Source: Amycolatopsis pretoriensis (GTDB taxonomy: Bacteria > Actinomycetota > Actinomycetes > Mycobacteriales > Pseudonocardiaceae). From it: a DNA stretch of 64,000 nt. The position numbers and the translations under genes were made by a program. The notes below the pieces were generated by a model. That model saw nothing but the letters and a program-made list of their open reading frames with translations, did no database searches and was not told the origin of the DNA. The stretch lies in NCBI RefSeq assembly GCF_900107925.1, contig NZ_FNUJ01000002.1, forward strand, positions 186,001 to 250,000. Reading direction: 5' to 3'. This document shows positions 25,920-34,234 of the stretch, piece by piece (position 1 is the stretch's first letter; every line of letters begins with the position of its first letter).

Positions 25920-26536
25920 ACCAAGTCACCGCCGCTCAGCTCCGGCTGGCCAGGGCCGCCGTCGCAGCCGGCGACTACCCGGCTTCGCTCGGCGCGAATC
26001 TGGTCGAGGCGCTGGCCGGATCGACGACCGACGCCGATCGCCTGCTCGCACACTTCCTCGGCGTGGTGTTGAGTGTGCGCGGACCGGACGTGCACGGCTA
26101 CTTCGGTTCCGCCCTCGGCTACAGCCCCGAACGAGCGGTGCGGGAGCGCCACCACTGCGGACGTCACCAGCTGGTTTTCCGGATGGTCCTCCACGATCTC
26201 CCGGAGGCGTCGCGCGATCTTCACGTGTGCGAACGGTGCGGTCCGGCGTCCGCCACCCCCACCGGGATACCACCCGCGCGAGTCGAGATCGAGGGACCGG
26301 CCACGGCTCGGGTCGCCTTGCCCGGTCCGCTCCGCACGTCCGGGTGGGTCGCGGCCGGCCTGCAGCCGATCGGTGGTCACGTCGAAGCGCATGACCACCT
26401 CCGCCCCCTGGCTCCCGGTACCTCCGAATTGGAGTTCCGGCTGTCGAGGGGCAATACCGCCGGTTTGCGCAGGTTCGCTGCCGCAGTGGTGAACGGCGGC
26501 GAGTTCGCCATCGTCCAATTCCCCCTGGAAGGCTGA
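25916..26536 (+). CDS. Unknown Cys/His-containing cluster protein
   Basis: The 206-residue protein starts at a GTG overlapping the protease stop. The N-terminal half is helical (TAAQLRLARAAVAAGDYPAS). A possible metal site is formed by RHHCGRHQ near residue 80 and HVCERCG about 27 residues later. The C-terminal half looks like a small beta domain. I recognise no family. The strict overlap with the protease and the 11-bp gap to YcaO suggest a part in peptide processing, perhaps as the leader-binding or scaffold protein, since no separate recognition domain is otherwise visible. Confidence 0.6.
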   Translation: MNQVTAAQLRLARAAVAAGDYPASLGANLVEALAGSTTDADRLLAHFLGVVLSVRGPDVHGYFGSALGYSPERAVRERHHCGRHQLVFRMVLHDLPEASRDLHVCERCGPASATPTGIPPARVEIEGPATARVALPGPLRTSGWVAAGLQPIGGHVEAHDHLRPLAPGTSELEFRLSRGNTAGLRRFAAAVVNGGEFAIVQFPLEG

Positions 26537-26547
26537 GAGGCGTCCCC

Positions 26548-27840
26548 GTGCTGGACCTGAACACCCGTTACCCAAAGGAACACCGCACCGGCACCCACCG
26601 GTCCCGGACCCCGGCCGAGACACTGACCGACTTCGGAACCCGCATGGAGCGCATCGGGATCACCAGACTGGCCAACATGACCGGCCTGGACTGGATCGGG
26701 ATCCCGGTCTACAACGCGATCCGGCCGAACTCGCGTTCCTTGTCGGTGTCACAAGGCAAAGGTGTCGACCACGACGCCGCGAAGGTCTCCGCCATGATGG
26801 AATCAATCGAATACTGGCACGCGGAGGTGTTCGACGGCCCGCTGCGGCACGACTCCTACCGCGAGCTCAGCGTCCGCGAGCCGGTGATCGACGTCCACCA
26901 GCTACCCCTGCGCGGTGGCTTGGACACCATCGGCGCCGCCCGCCAAACCCCCGCACGCGCCCAGCTGCGGACGGACCTGCCGACGCTGTGGGCACGGGGC
27001 TACGACCTCCTGCGGCAAAGCCCGATGTGGGTGCCGCACGAAACGGTCCGGCTGAACAAGGTGGGCCTGGACTACGCCGCCACGACGTTCCGGGTCGGTT
27101 CCAACGGCCTCGCCTCCGGGAACAGCCTGCCCGAAGCGATCGTGCACGGCATCTGTGAACTGGCGGAGCGCGATGCCCTCACCATGTGGTGGAACGGCCT
27201 GCAGGACCGGGATCACGTCGAGGCGACCAAGCTCGGCCTGGACACAGTCACCGACCCCGTGTGCACGGGCCTGCTGGAGCAGTTCGACGCGGCCGGCATC
27301 GACGTGGTGGCCTGGGATGTCACCTGTGACACCGAGATCCCGGCCTACCAAGTGTGCGTCGCCGAGCGTGAGCAGCGCGCCTCGTGGCGGTCGTTCGGGG
27401 CGTGCTGGGGCTACGGTGCCCACACCAGCCCGGCCGTCGCGCTGTCCCGGGCGCTGACCGAGGCCGCGCAGAGCCGGGTGACCGTCATCGCGGCGAGCCG
27501 GGACGAAAACTTCCGGACGATGTACCACGCGCAGAACGACGCCGAGACGCTGCGCCGCACCCGAGAAGCCTTTTTCTCCCAAGCCGGCACCCACCGGTTC
27601 GACAGCACCCGGGGCGTCGACAACCCGACGGTCAACGAGGACCTCGACGATCTGCTGACCCGGTTGCGCAATGCCGGTATCGACCAGGTGGTGGCGGTGG
27701 ACCTCACCCGACCGGACATCGGCATCCCGACCGCGAAAGTCATCATCCCCGGTCTGGAGTACTACTCGTTGTTCGTCGGCTACGCCCCCGGCCCGCGGGC
27801 GCGCCGACGTCAGCCGCGGCCGTCGGAGGCGATTTCATGA
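26548..27840 (+). CDS. YcaO-domain enzyme, TfuA-associated (probable thioamide synthetase)
   Basis: YcaO proteins phosphorylate a backbone amide with ATP so that a nucleophile can replace its oxygen. The 430-residue protein has the Mg-ATP motifs SAMMESIEYWHAE, then SGNSLPEAIVHGICELAERD and SRALTEAAQSR. It lacks a fused E1/ocin-ThiF partner and a clear C-terminal PxPxP. The next gene, overlapping as ATGA, is a TfuA, the partner found with thioamide-forming YcaOs in thioviridamide-type RiPPs and in methyl-coenzyme M reductase. Thioamidation of the precursor is therefore the best reading. The GTG has GAGAGG upstream. Confidence 0.94.
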   Translation: MLDLNTRYPKEHRTGTHRSRTPAETLTDFGTRMERIGITRLANMTGLDWIGIPVYNAIRPNSRSLSVSQGKGVDHDAAKVSAMMESIEYWHAEVFDGPLRHDSYRELSVREPVIDVHQLPLRGGLDTIGAARQTPARAQLRTDLPTLWARGYDLLRQSPMWVPHETVRLNKVGLDYAATTFRVGSNGLASGNSLPEAIVHGICELAERDALTMWWNGLQDRDHVEATKLGLDTVTDPVCTGLLEQFDAAGIDVVAWDVTCDTEIPAYQVCVAEREQRASWRSFGACWGYGAHTSPAVALSRALTEAAQSRVTVIAASRDENFRTMYHAQNDAETLRRTREAFFSQAGTHRFDSTRGVDNPTVNEDLDDLLTRLRNAGIDQVVAVDLTRPDIGIPTAKVIIPGLEYYSLFVGYAPGPRARRRQPRPSEAIS

Positions 27841-28955
27841 GCGAAGTCGCCCGGGGGCGGGAAGCCTACGTGTTCCTGGGGCCGAGTCTGCCGGTTTCCC
27901 GGGCACGAGAGCTGCTGCCCGCCCGCTACCTGCCGCCGGTCGCCTGTGGTGACATCACCGAACTGGTCCTCGACCGGGAACCTCCGGCCGCGATCGGCAT
28001 CGTCGACGGCTTCTTCGAACAGGTACCGACCGTCTGGCACAAGGAGATCCTGTTCGCCATCAGCCGGGGGGTGCACGTCTACGGCTCGTCCAGCATGGGG
28101 GCGTTGCGTGCCGCGGAGCTGCACAGCTTCGGCATGCACGGCGTGGGGACGGTGTTCGGGAAGTTCCGGTCGGGCGAGTACACCGATGACGACGAGGTGA
28201 CCATCGTGCACGCCGCGGCCGAGGACGGGTACCGGCCGCTCTCCGACGCCATGGTGAACATCCGCGCGGGTCTGGCCGCGGCGGCCGGCACCGGAGTCAT
28301 CGGCGCGGACACCCGGAGGCAGTTGGTGGAGCTGGCCAAGGGGACCTACTACCCCGACCGGTCCTGGTCGCGCCTGCTCGCTGACGGCCTGGCGCGCGGA
28401 CTCCCGGAAACCGAGCTGACCGCGCTCCGGGAGTACGTTCGTGCCGGCCGACCGGACGTCAAGCGTGATGATGCGCTGGCGTTGGTCAAGCGCATGCGCG
28501 ACGACTTGGCCGCCGGCCTGCCGCCGATCGTCGCCTCCTTCGCACTGGAGCCGACGTTCTACTGGGAGAAGCTACTGGCCATCGTCCGCCAGGACCGGGT
28601 GCGGCGAGACGTGGAAGCGCGGTTCGGCGCGACCGCCGGCGCGCTGCACCGATATCTGGCCACCCAGCACCCCGAGGTGCTCGACAAGGCGCTGAGCCGG
28701 GTGCTGGCCGAGCGTGAAGCACGCCGGCTGGGCCTGGTGGACGAGTCCGGCACGCCACTGGCGAGCGATGACCCGGCGGTTCGCCGGGTCCTTCTCCAGC
28801 GGCTGGCGGGCGAGCTGACCGGCCCCGCGTCCGCCGAACTCCAGCGCCTCGGCCTGACCGAAGCCACCCGTTCGGCCTTACGGGTGTCCGGCACGTCGGA
28901 CGGGCGCGCCCTCCCACCGGCTTCCCTGCCTCTCCCGGGAGGCCGTCACGAGTAA
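27837..28955 (+). CDS. TfuA-like protein, YcaO partner
   Basis: TfuA proteins are thought to deliver sulfide for YcaO-dependent thioamide formation, probably by hydrolysing a thiocarboxylated carrier. The N-terminal ~215 residues are diagnostic: YVFLGPSLP, AIGIVDGFFEQVPTVWHKEI, SRGVHVYGSSSMGALRAAEL and GVGTVFGKFRSGEYTDDDEV. The C-terminal ~150 residues are an extra helical extension of uncertain role, ending in a Pro-rich tail. The ATG overlaps the YcaO stop. A 49-bp gap to the cupin gene is the longest within this part of the operon. Confidence 0.94.
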   Translation: MSEVARGREAYVFLGPSLPVSRARELLPARYLPPVACGDITELVLDREPPAAIGIVDGFFEQVPTVWHKEILFAISRGVHVYGSSSMGALRAAELHSFGMHGVGTVFGKFRSGEYTDDDEVTIVHAAAEDGYRPLSDAMVNIRAGLAAAAGTGVIGADTRRQLVELAKGTYYPDRSWSRLLADGLARGLPETELTALREYVRAGRPDVKRDDALALVKRMRDDLAAGLPPIVASFALEPTFYWEKLLAIVRQDRVRRDVEARFGATAGALHRYLATQHPEVLDKALSRVLAEREARRLGLVDESGTPLASDDPAVRRVLLQRLAGELTGPASAELQRLGLTEATRSALRVSGTSDGRALPPASLPLPGGRHE

Positions 28956-29004
28956 CCGGAAGGAGCGTTTTTCCGAGTCGTAGGAATCGAGAGGGGCATT
29001 GAAC

Positions 29005-29442
29005 GTGGAAACAAAGTTCTCACCCGAGGACCACATTCACAATCTGCTCGACGGTGTGCGCCGCGCCATGTACGACGACGCCGGCGTCGAACTCGAAGAC
29101 ATCTTCGGGGTGTCCGGGTCCCGTGCCGAAGCGCTGCCGGACCTCACCATCGGCCTGGACCGCATAGTCATGCTGCCAGGCACGGCGTTCCCGCTGCACG
29201 TGCACCCGGGCGCCCACCTGCTCTACGTCCTCGACGGCCGGGGCGGCCTGCGGGTCGACGGCCAGGACTACGTGCTGGAACGAGGGGACTCCATCTACGT
29301 CCCCGCGGACTATCCGCACGGCGTGCAGGGGCCGGTGGACGACCGGCCGCTGGAATTCCTCGCCTTCGGAGTCCCGCACCACGAGGTCGATTCCACCACG
29401 CGCATGGTGCTGGTCCGCGACGACGAAACCGTCACGTCGTGA
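29005..29442 (+). CDS. Small cupin protein
   Basis: The 145-residue single-domain cupin carries FPLHVHPGAHLLYVLDGRGG (first motif, with the usual Glu replaced by His) and GDSIYVPADYPHGVQG (second motif). Three or four His could hold one metal. Cupins in such clusters act as epimerases, isomerases or dioxygenases, or merely bind. The GTG at 29005 is preferred to TTG 28999 because GAGAGGGG lies eight bases ahead. Its stop overlaps the start of the GTP cyclohydrolase II-like gene. Confidence 0.8.
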   Translation: METKFSPEDHIHNLLDGVRRAMYDDAGVELEDIFGVSGSRAEALPDLTIGLDRIVMLPGTAFPLHVHPGAHLLYVLDGRGGLRVDGQDYVLERGDSIYVPADYPHGVQGPVDDRPLEFLAFGVPHHEVDSTTRMVLVRDDETVTS

Positions 29443-30626
29443 CGGCCCCGGCGATTTCCGGCCCAGCCGTTGTCCCACTGCGTTTCGACGGCGTCGAGAC
29501 GACTTTCGAAGTGTGGCACTTCGACTTCGGCGGTGACCGGTGGATCGCGGCCTGGACCGGTGATCTGCACGACGGCCCCGTTCCCTTGCGCATCGAGTCC
29601 GCCTGTGTTTTCGGGCACGTGCTGCGCTCGGCGCAGTGCGATTGCGGGTTCCAGCTCGAGACCGCGATGACCACCTTCGCCCGTCGCGGACGCGGATTGC
29701 TCCTCTACGCCGTCGACCAGGACGCGCGCGGCCTGGGCATCGCCGCCCACTTCGCCATCTACGCCCTGCGTCAGCAGGAAAAGCTGGACACGGACGCTGT
29801 GTACGCCCGGCTCGGCGCGCCCGTGGACGCTCGCACCTACGACGCCGCGCTGGCAATTCTGCGGCATCTTCAGGTCAGCTCGGTGCGCCTGCTCAGCAAC
29901 AACTCCGGCCGCGACCGGTTCCTGCGGCAGGCCGGGCTCGCCGTCGAGAACGAGCCCCTGGCCGAACCGCTCAACGCGCACAACATGAGCACGCTCATGC
30001 TGGAGAAAGAAGATCTCGGTTACGACTGGTCGTTCGAAACGCACGCCGATTGGCTGGAACCCATGCAAGCCTCCGTGGCCGGCGACGCGGAGCGCAGCCT
30101 GGCCACCTTGGCCGTGCCCGGCAGTGGCAGTACGGCAAACCCGTTGGCGATGGCCGAGGACCTCGGCAGCTGGGAAGTCGCGGCGGCCTTGCGCGCCGGC
30201 GAGCCGCCCGCCGTACCGGACGGGCACCCGGCAGTCGTCTACCTGACCGATCTGCCCCGGGCCGACGAGCTGCCGGTCTACGCCGACTTGGGCGCTTATG
30301 CCGTGGTGGTGCCTTTCGCCGACATTCCGCCGCTGCTGCACCAGGCCGGCCTCCGGGCAGGCATCCGTATCGTGGACTGGGCGCGCCGCAACGCCTACGA
30401 CCCACCACGGCCACAGTGGACGCTCGTGCACGATACCGCCGGCCGGCAGGTCTACGCCCGTGCCGGACGCCTGCGCTACGTCGCCCCTTCCGCGGACCTC
30501 GCCACCGTCCGGAGTTCGAACCTCGCCGACGCCGTCGTCCGGGCCGAGGCGCGCTGGCTCGAACTGGACCCCGGGGCGGCCTCACTCGCCCAGGATGGCG
30601 CGCTGACCGCATTGACCGTGACATGA
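29439..30626 (+). CDS. Divergent GTP cyclohydrolase II-like protein
   Basis: The 395-residue protein has an N-terminal RibA domain (about 1-200) and a C-terminal extension of ~190 residues without a clear family. RibA features are ESACVFGHVLRSAQCDCGFQ with the three zinc cysteines, DQDARGLGIAAHFAIYALR and RLLSNNSGRDRF. Key positions differ from riboflavin RibA: GHVLRSAQ replaces GDALFSLR, and DQDARG replaces RQEGRG. It may act on GTP or another nucleotide and open the ring to a diaminopyrimidine, or on a new substrate. The GTG overlaps the cupin stop, and the next start overlaps its own stop, so it is locked into the cluster. Confidence 0.82.
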   Translation: MTAPAISGPAVVPLRFDGVETTFEVWHFDFGGDRWIAAWTGDLHDGPVPLRIESACVFGHVLRSAQCDCGFQLETAMTTFARRGRGLLLYAVDQDARGLGIAAHFAIYALRQQEKLDTDAVYARLGAPVDARTYDAALAILRHLQVSSVRLLSNNSGRDRFLRQAGLAVENEPLAEPLNAHNMSTLMLEKEDLGYDWSFETHADWLEPMQASVAGDAERSLATLAVPGSGSTANPLAMAEDLGSWEVAAALRAGEPPAVPDGHPAVVYLTDLPRADELPVYADLGAYAVVVPFADIPPLLHQAGLRAGIRIVDWARRNAYDPPRPQWTLVHDTAGRQVYARAGRLRYVAPSADLATVRSSNLADAVVRAEARWLELDPGAASLAQDGALTALTVT

Positions 30627-31288
30627 CCGCGCGCGGACAGGCCCGCGCGGTGACGCGGCAGCAGGGCGAGTCCATCCCGGTCGGTGCGGGGCTGGCAGTG
30701 GACACGGCAAACGCCGCACCGGAGGCGATGCGGCGGTTCCGCTGCCTCAACCCCTTCACCTTCGCGTCGGGCTGGCGCATCCCGGTGCCCGGTGCCGATG
30801 CCTTCGCCCACTCGGTCGAAGGCATCTGGCAGGGGCTGAAGCTGGTCGACGGCCAGACCGATCTCGCGATGCTGCACAGTCCCGCCCGGAAACGGCCGCC
30901 GGAGCACGAGCGCGTGAACGGGTACGACTACGCCGGGTCGGTGTTCAGCTTCGGCAGCCGCACGATCGGCTTGGTGGCGGCTCGCTACCTGATCTACCTG
31001 CCGGCCTACCTCCACCTGCTGGACCGGTTGGCCCCCGAGAGCGTCATCCGGGAGATAGCGGGCCGGCTGCAGCACGGTCACGATGTCCACTTCTACGACT
31101 GGGACGCCAATTTCGACATCGAAGACGACCACAGCTCGTTCAGCCACTCGGCCGTGCTGGCGGCCTGGTTCGGGGGCCACCTCGACTCGCTGCTGGTTCG
31201 CCGGGACCGGTGGTTGACCGAGAACGACGCCACCGCCCAGAGCGCCCCTCTCGCGCTGACGCGCTACCACGGCCTCCACGCTCGCTGA
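30623..31288 (+). CDS. NADAR/YbiA-like protein (tentative)
   Basis: The 221-residue protein has NPFTFASGWRIPVPGADAFA followed by HSVEGIWQGLKLVDGQTD. This layout recalls NADAR/YbiA N-glycosidases, where a Trp/Phe strand is followed by a catalytic VEHxxQxxK-like helix. NADAR enzymes cleave the N-glycosidic bond of the GTP cyclohydrolase II product in riboflavin synthesis. The gene directly follows a RibA-like gene with an ATGA overlap, which is why I propose it. The C-terminal half (YLIYLPAYLHLLDRLAPESV, FYDWDANFDIEDDHSSFSHS) is not part of the minimal NADAR fold, and the assignment needs structural confirmation. Confidence 0.5.
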   Translation: MTARGQARAVTRQQGESIPVGAGLAVDTANAAPEAMRRFRCLNPFTFASGWRIPVPGADAFAHSVEGIWQGLKLVDGQTDLAMLHSPARKRPPEHERVNGYDYAGSVFSFGSRTIGLVAARYLIYLPAYLHLLDRLAPESVIREIAGRLQHGHDVHFYDWDANFDIEDDHSSFSHSAVLAAWFGGHLDSLLVRRDRWLTENDATAQSAPLALTRYHGLHAR

Positions 31289-31302
31289 AAGGCAGGTTCA
31301 CC

Positions 31303-32682
31303 GTGCACGTACCCCGGAAGCTCGCCAGCCGCGCCTATTGGCAGAGCCAGCGCATGCGGGGCCGGTCAGCAGTTCACCGGCGCCTGGAGGAGTTACGGGC
31401 CAATCAGCACCTGCCGGCCGAGGTCGTCGACGCCCGGCAGTTCGAAAAGCTGCAGTCCGTTGTGGCGCACGCCTACCGCACCGTGCCGTACTACCGGCAA
31501 GTGATGGACAAGAGAGGCATGCGCGAGATCACCTCCCCGAGCGACCTCCGCGAGCTCCCCTTGCTGACTCGTGACGTGCTGGCCCGCGAGCAGGCCGGGC
31601 TGCTGTCCGAGACGGCCGACCGGGCGACCCTCCAGGCCAACTACTCGAGCGGGTCGACGGGGCGTCGTGCCGAGTTTCGCCAGGACCTCGACTTCCGCAT
31701 GTGGATGCGCGCCCACCAGCTGCGCACCTACGAATGGTGCGCCGGCTGGCAGCTCGGTGACCCGTTCGTCCTGCTGTGGGGGTCGGAGATCTACTGGTCG
31801 TTCAAGCAGACGATGGATCGGCTGGAGAACCTGGCGACCAACCGGCGCGAGTTCAACACTTTCCGGTTGTCCCCGGAGCTGATCACCACGTTCCTGAACA
31901 AGCTCGTCGAGTTCGAACCCGCCTTGATCAGCACCTATTCCAACGCCATGCACCTGATCGCCAAGGGCGCCGAACGGCTGGGCCGGACCATTCCCGGACT
32001 CCAGGCGGTCCAAGGTACGTCCGAGCCGCTGCCGCCCGCCCTGCGCGCCCGGATCGGCGATGTCCTGGGTTGCCAGGTCTACGACAAGTACGGCATGCGT
32101 GAGACCAACATCATCGCCCACGAACAGCCGGGTGGCGGCCCCATGCTGATCCAGTCCGAAAACGTCTACGTGGAATTCCTCGACGACGACGGCGAGCCGT
32201 GTGCGCCCGGGCAGACCGGGCGGATCGTCGTGACCACGTTGAACAACCGCTCGATGCCGCTGTTGCGCTACGAAACCAGCGACTTGGCCGCGCCGCTCCT
32301 CCGCGACCCGGCCGCGCCTCTGCCGTACCCGGCGATGACCACGGTGGCCGGCCGGCTGCAGGACCTCATCCTGACGCCCTCCGGTGACCACGTCGACGCC
32401 TACCTCTTTTCCTACCTGTTCATGCGGTTCCCCGAAGTGGACTGGTTCCAGGTCGTGCAGCGGGAACCCGACCGCCTCGACATCCGGATCTACGCGCCCG
32501 GCGGTCTCGGCAACCGCACCACGGCCGAGCTGGTCGACCGGATCCAGCACCACACCGGCTATCCGTTCGACATCGCGTTCGAGCCACTGGAACGGATGCC
32601 GGAATCCAGCACCGGCAAGTTCCGGCTCTGTGTGTCCGAACTGGACCCGGCCACGCGGAAAGGACTGCTGACCCGTGACTGA
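31303..32682 (+). CDS. PaaK/CapK-type adenylate-forming enzyme
   Basis: The 459-residue protein belongs to the phenylacetate-CoA ligase/coenzyme F390 synthetase branch of the ANL superfamily. The AMP-binding motif is YSSGSTGRRAEF, the adenine/acid motif DKYGMRETN, and the hinge and C-terminal lysine region appears as GRLQDLILTPSG and ESSTGKFRL. Such enzymes activate a carboxylate as acyl-AMP for transfer to CoA, a carrier or an amine. No carrier protein is encoded nearby, so a direct amide or CoA ligase role is likely. The GTG has AAAGGCAGG six bases upstream. The next gene starts within its last codons. Confidence 0.9.
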   Translation: MHVPRKLASRAYWQSQRMRGRSAVHRRLEELRANQHLPAEVVDARQFEKLQSVVAHAYRTVPYYRQVMDKRGMREITSPSDLRELPLLTRDVLAREQAGLLSETADRATLQANYSSGSTGRRAEFRQDLDFRMWMRAHQLRTYEWCAGWQLGDPFVLLWGSEIYWSFKQTMDRLENLATNRREFNTFRLSPELITTFLNKLVEFEPALISTYSNAMHLIAKGAERLGRTIPGLQAVQGTSEPLPPALRARIGDVLGCQVYDKYGMRETNIIAHEQPGGGPMLIQSENVYVEFLDDDGEPCAPGQTGRIVVTTLNNRSMPLLRYETSDLAAPLLRDPAAPLPYPAMTTVAGRLQDLILTPSGDHVDAYLFSYLFMRFPEVDWFQVVQREPDRLDIRIYAPGGLGNRTTAELVDRIQHHTGYPFDIAFEPLERMPESSTGKFRLCVSELDPATRKGLLTRD

Positions 32683-34234
32683 ACTGGATTCATCCCTGTT
32701 GCTCTCGTTCGACGACGGAGCACCACCACCGCCGCCGGCGCCGTTGCCGGCTGCCCTGGATTGGCGGCCACCGCCGCCGGATGCAGCGCCGGTCACGGCG
32801 CTCGTCGACTCCGCTGCCGCCGGCGATTTCGACCTCGGCGACTTCACCACATCGCTGCTCCAGGCCGACGTGCTGGACACGACCGCCATCGACCTTCCCG
32901 GCGCCACGGTCACCCTGCCCTACGGCATGCGGTTGCTCCGCCGGATGGAACCGATCTTGCGGTCGATCTACGAACAGCACGGCTACGAGGAGTACGACTA
33001 CCCCCTTCTGGTGCCGGCGGCGTCGCTGGAGCCGACCCGGACGCTGATGCCGCTGCGGAACTCCCTCGTCATCGCCGGTGACGACAACGACTGGGCCGCC
33101 GGACGCAAGCGCATGGTGCTGACCCCGACCGGGGAAGCCGCCGTCTACACCCATTGGGCGCGCACCGTGCGCAGCCGGACCGACCTGCCCATCCGGGGCT
33201 ATCGGCGCACCCGCTACTACCGACCGGCCCGCGCCGGGCGCAGCGTGTTCCGGGCCATCGAAGCCCTCGACGTGTTCGAGTTCCAGTCTTGTTTCGCCGA
33301 AGAACGCGAAGCTCGCGAGGGCTTCGCCGACGCACTGAAGATGTCCCGTGAAGTATCCACCGCCCTGCACGTGCCGGCGCTGTGGGCGACCCGGCCACCG
33401 TGGACGAACAATGACGCGGTCTCCGATCTGACGGTCGGTGCCGATGTGCCGCTCCCGCAAGGCTCGACGATCCAAGTGGGCAGCGTGTACCAGCAAGGGC
33501 AGCGCTTCTCACGAGCTTACGGAGTGGCCTATCGCGAGAGCGGCGAGCGGATCAACACGTGGCACGTGACCGGCGCGCTGACTCGCCGGTTGCTGCTCAT
33601 GCACCTCATGTTGGGCATGGACTCCCAGGGCGAACTGCTGGTGCACCCGGATCTCGCGCCGGTGCAGATCGGGCTCACGATGTCCACCGCCGACCCGGCC
33701 CAGCGCGCCGAGGCGCGGGAGCTCACCGATCTCCTCGCCGTCCGGGGCGTTCGCTGTGAGCTGCAATTCCCCGAGAATCGCAATCGGGTGAGCCGGCTCC
33801 AGCGGGTGTGGCGCCGGCAGGGCGTACCCCTGCGGATCTACCTGCAACCGGCCCGCAAACCAGGCGAACGGATCAAAGTCGTCGTCGTGCGGGCGGATAC
33901 GCGCGACGAGGCGGTGTTGCTCCCCGGCCGGCTTGCCGGCCTGGCCCAGGGCCTCGTTCGCGCCCTCGACGAAGTCGGTGTCGGCTACCTGCGCCGGACG
34001 CTGGGCTTCGTGGCCCGCCGCTGCCGGCCGGCCGACCGCCACACCGCCAAGGAGGTCCTGGCCGACCGTGCCGTCGCGGTCTTCCCGCTCACCGCGGGCC
34101 GTCTTGAGGTCGAGGAAGTGGCGTCCTGGGGGCTGGGTGAAGTGCTCGGGCTGCGCCGGGTCGCCGAGCCTCGCCCTTGCGTCGTGACCGGGAAGCCCAC
34201 CCGTGCCGTCGCTTTCGTTTCGGCCCGGCGGTGA
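32675..34234 (+). CDS. Archaeal-type prolyl-tRNA synthetase paralogue with altered motifs
   Basis: The 519-residue protein aligns by eye along the whole archaeal/eukaryal-type ProRS. It has a Pro-rich lead (1-75), LPYGMRLLRRMEPILRSIYE, then MVLTPTGEAAVYTHWAR with the amino-acid-binding TxE. A changed motif 2 (FRAIEALDVFEFQS in place of LRTREFLWQEGHT) follows, and a motif 3 region GALTRRLLLMHL. The anticodon-like domain starts at APVQIGLTMS, followed by PLRIYLQPARKPGERIKVVV. The C-terminal zinc domain is degenerate (CVVTGKPTRAV for CxxCGKPA). It has no editing domain. Loss of the zinc site and motif 2 changes suggest it no longer charges tRNA-Pro normally but activates Pro or an analogue for the pathway. 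Confidence 0.85.
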   Translation: MTELDSSLLLSFDDGAPPPPPAPLPAALDWRPPPPDAAPVTALVDSAAAGDFDLGDFTTSLLQADVLDTTAIDLPGATVTLPYGMRLLRRMEPILRSIYEQHGYEEYDYPLLVPAASLEPTRTLMPLRNSLVIAGDDNDWAAGRKRMVLTPTGEAAVYTHWARTVRSRTDLPIRGYRRTRYYRPARAGRSVFRAIEALDVFEFQSCFAEEREAREGFADALKMSREVSTALHVPALWATRPPWTNNDAVSDLTVGADVPLPQGSTIQVGSVYQQGQRFSRAYGVAYRESGERINTWHVTGALTRRLLLMHLMLGMDSQGELLVHPDLAPVQIGLTMSTADPAQRAEARELTDLLAVRGVRCELQFPENRNRVSRLQRVWRRQGVPLRIYLQPARKPGERIKVVVVRADTRDEAVLLPGRLAGLAQGLVRALDEVGVGYLRRTLGFVARRCRPADRHTAKEVLADRAVAVFPLTAGRLEVEEVASWGLGEVLGLRRVAEPRPCVVTGKPTRAVAFVSARR

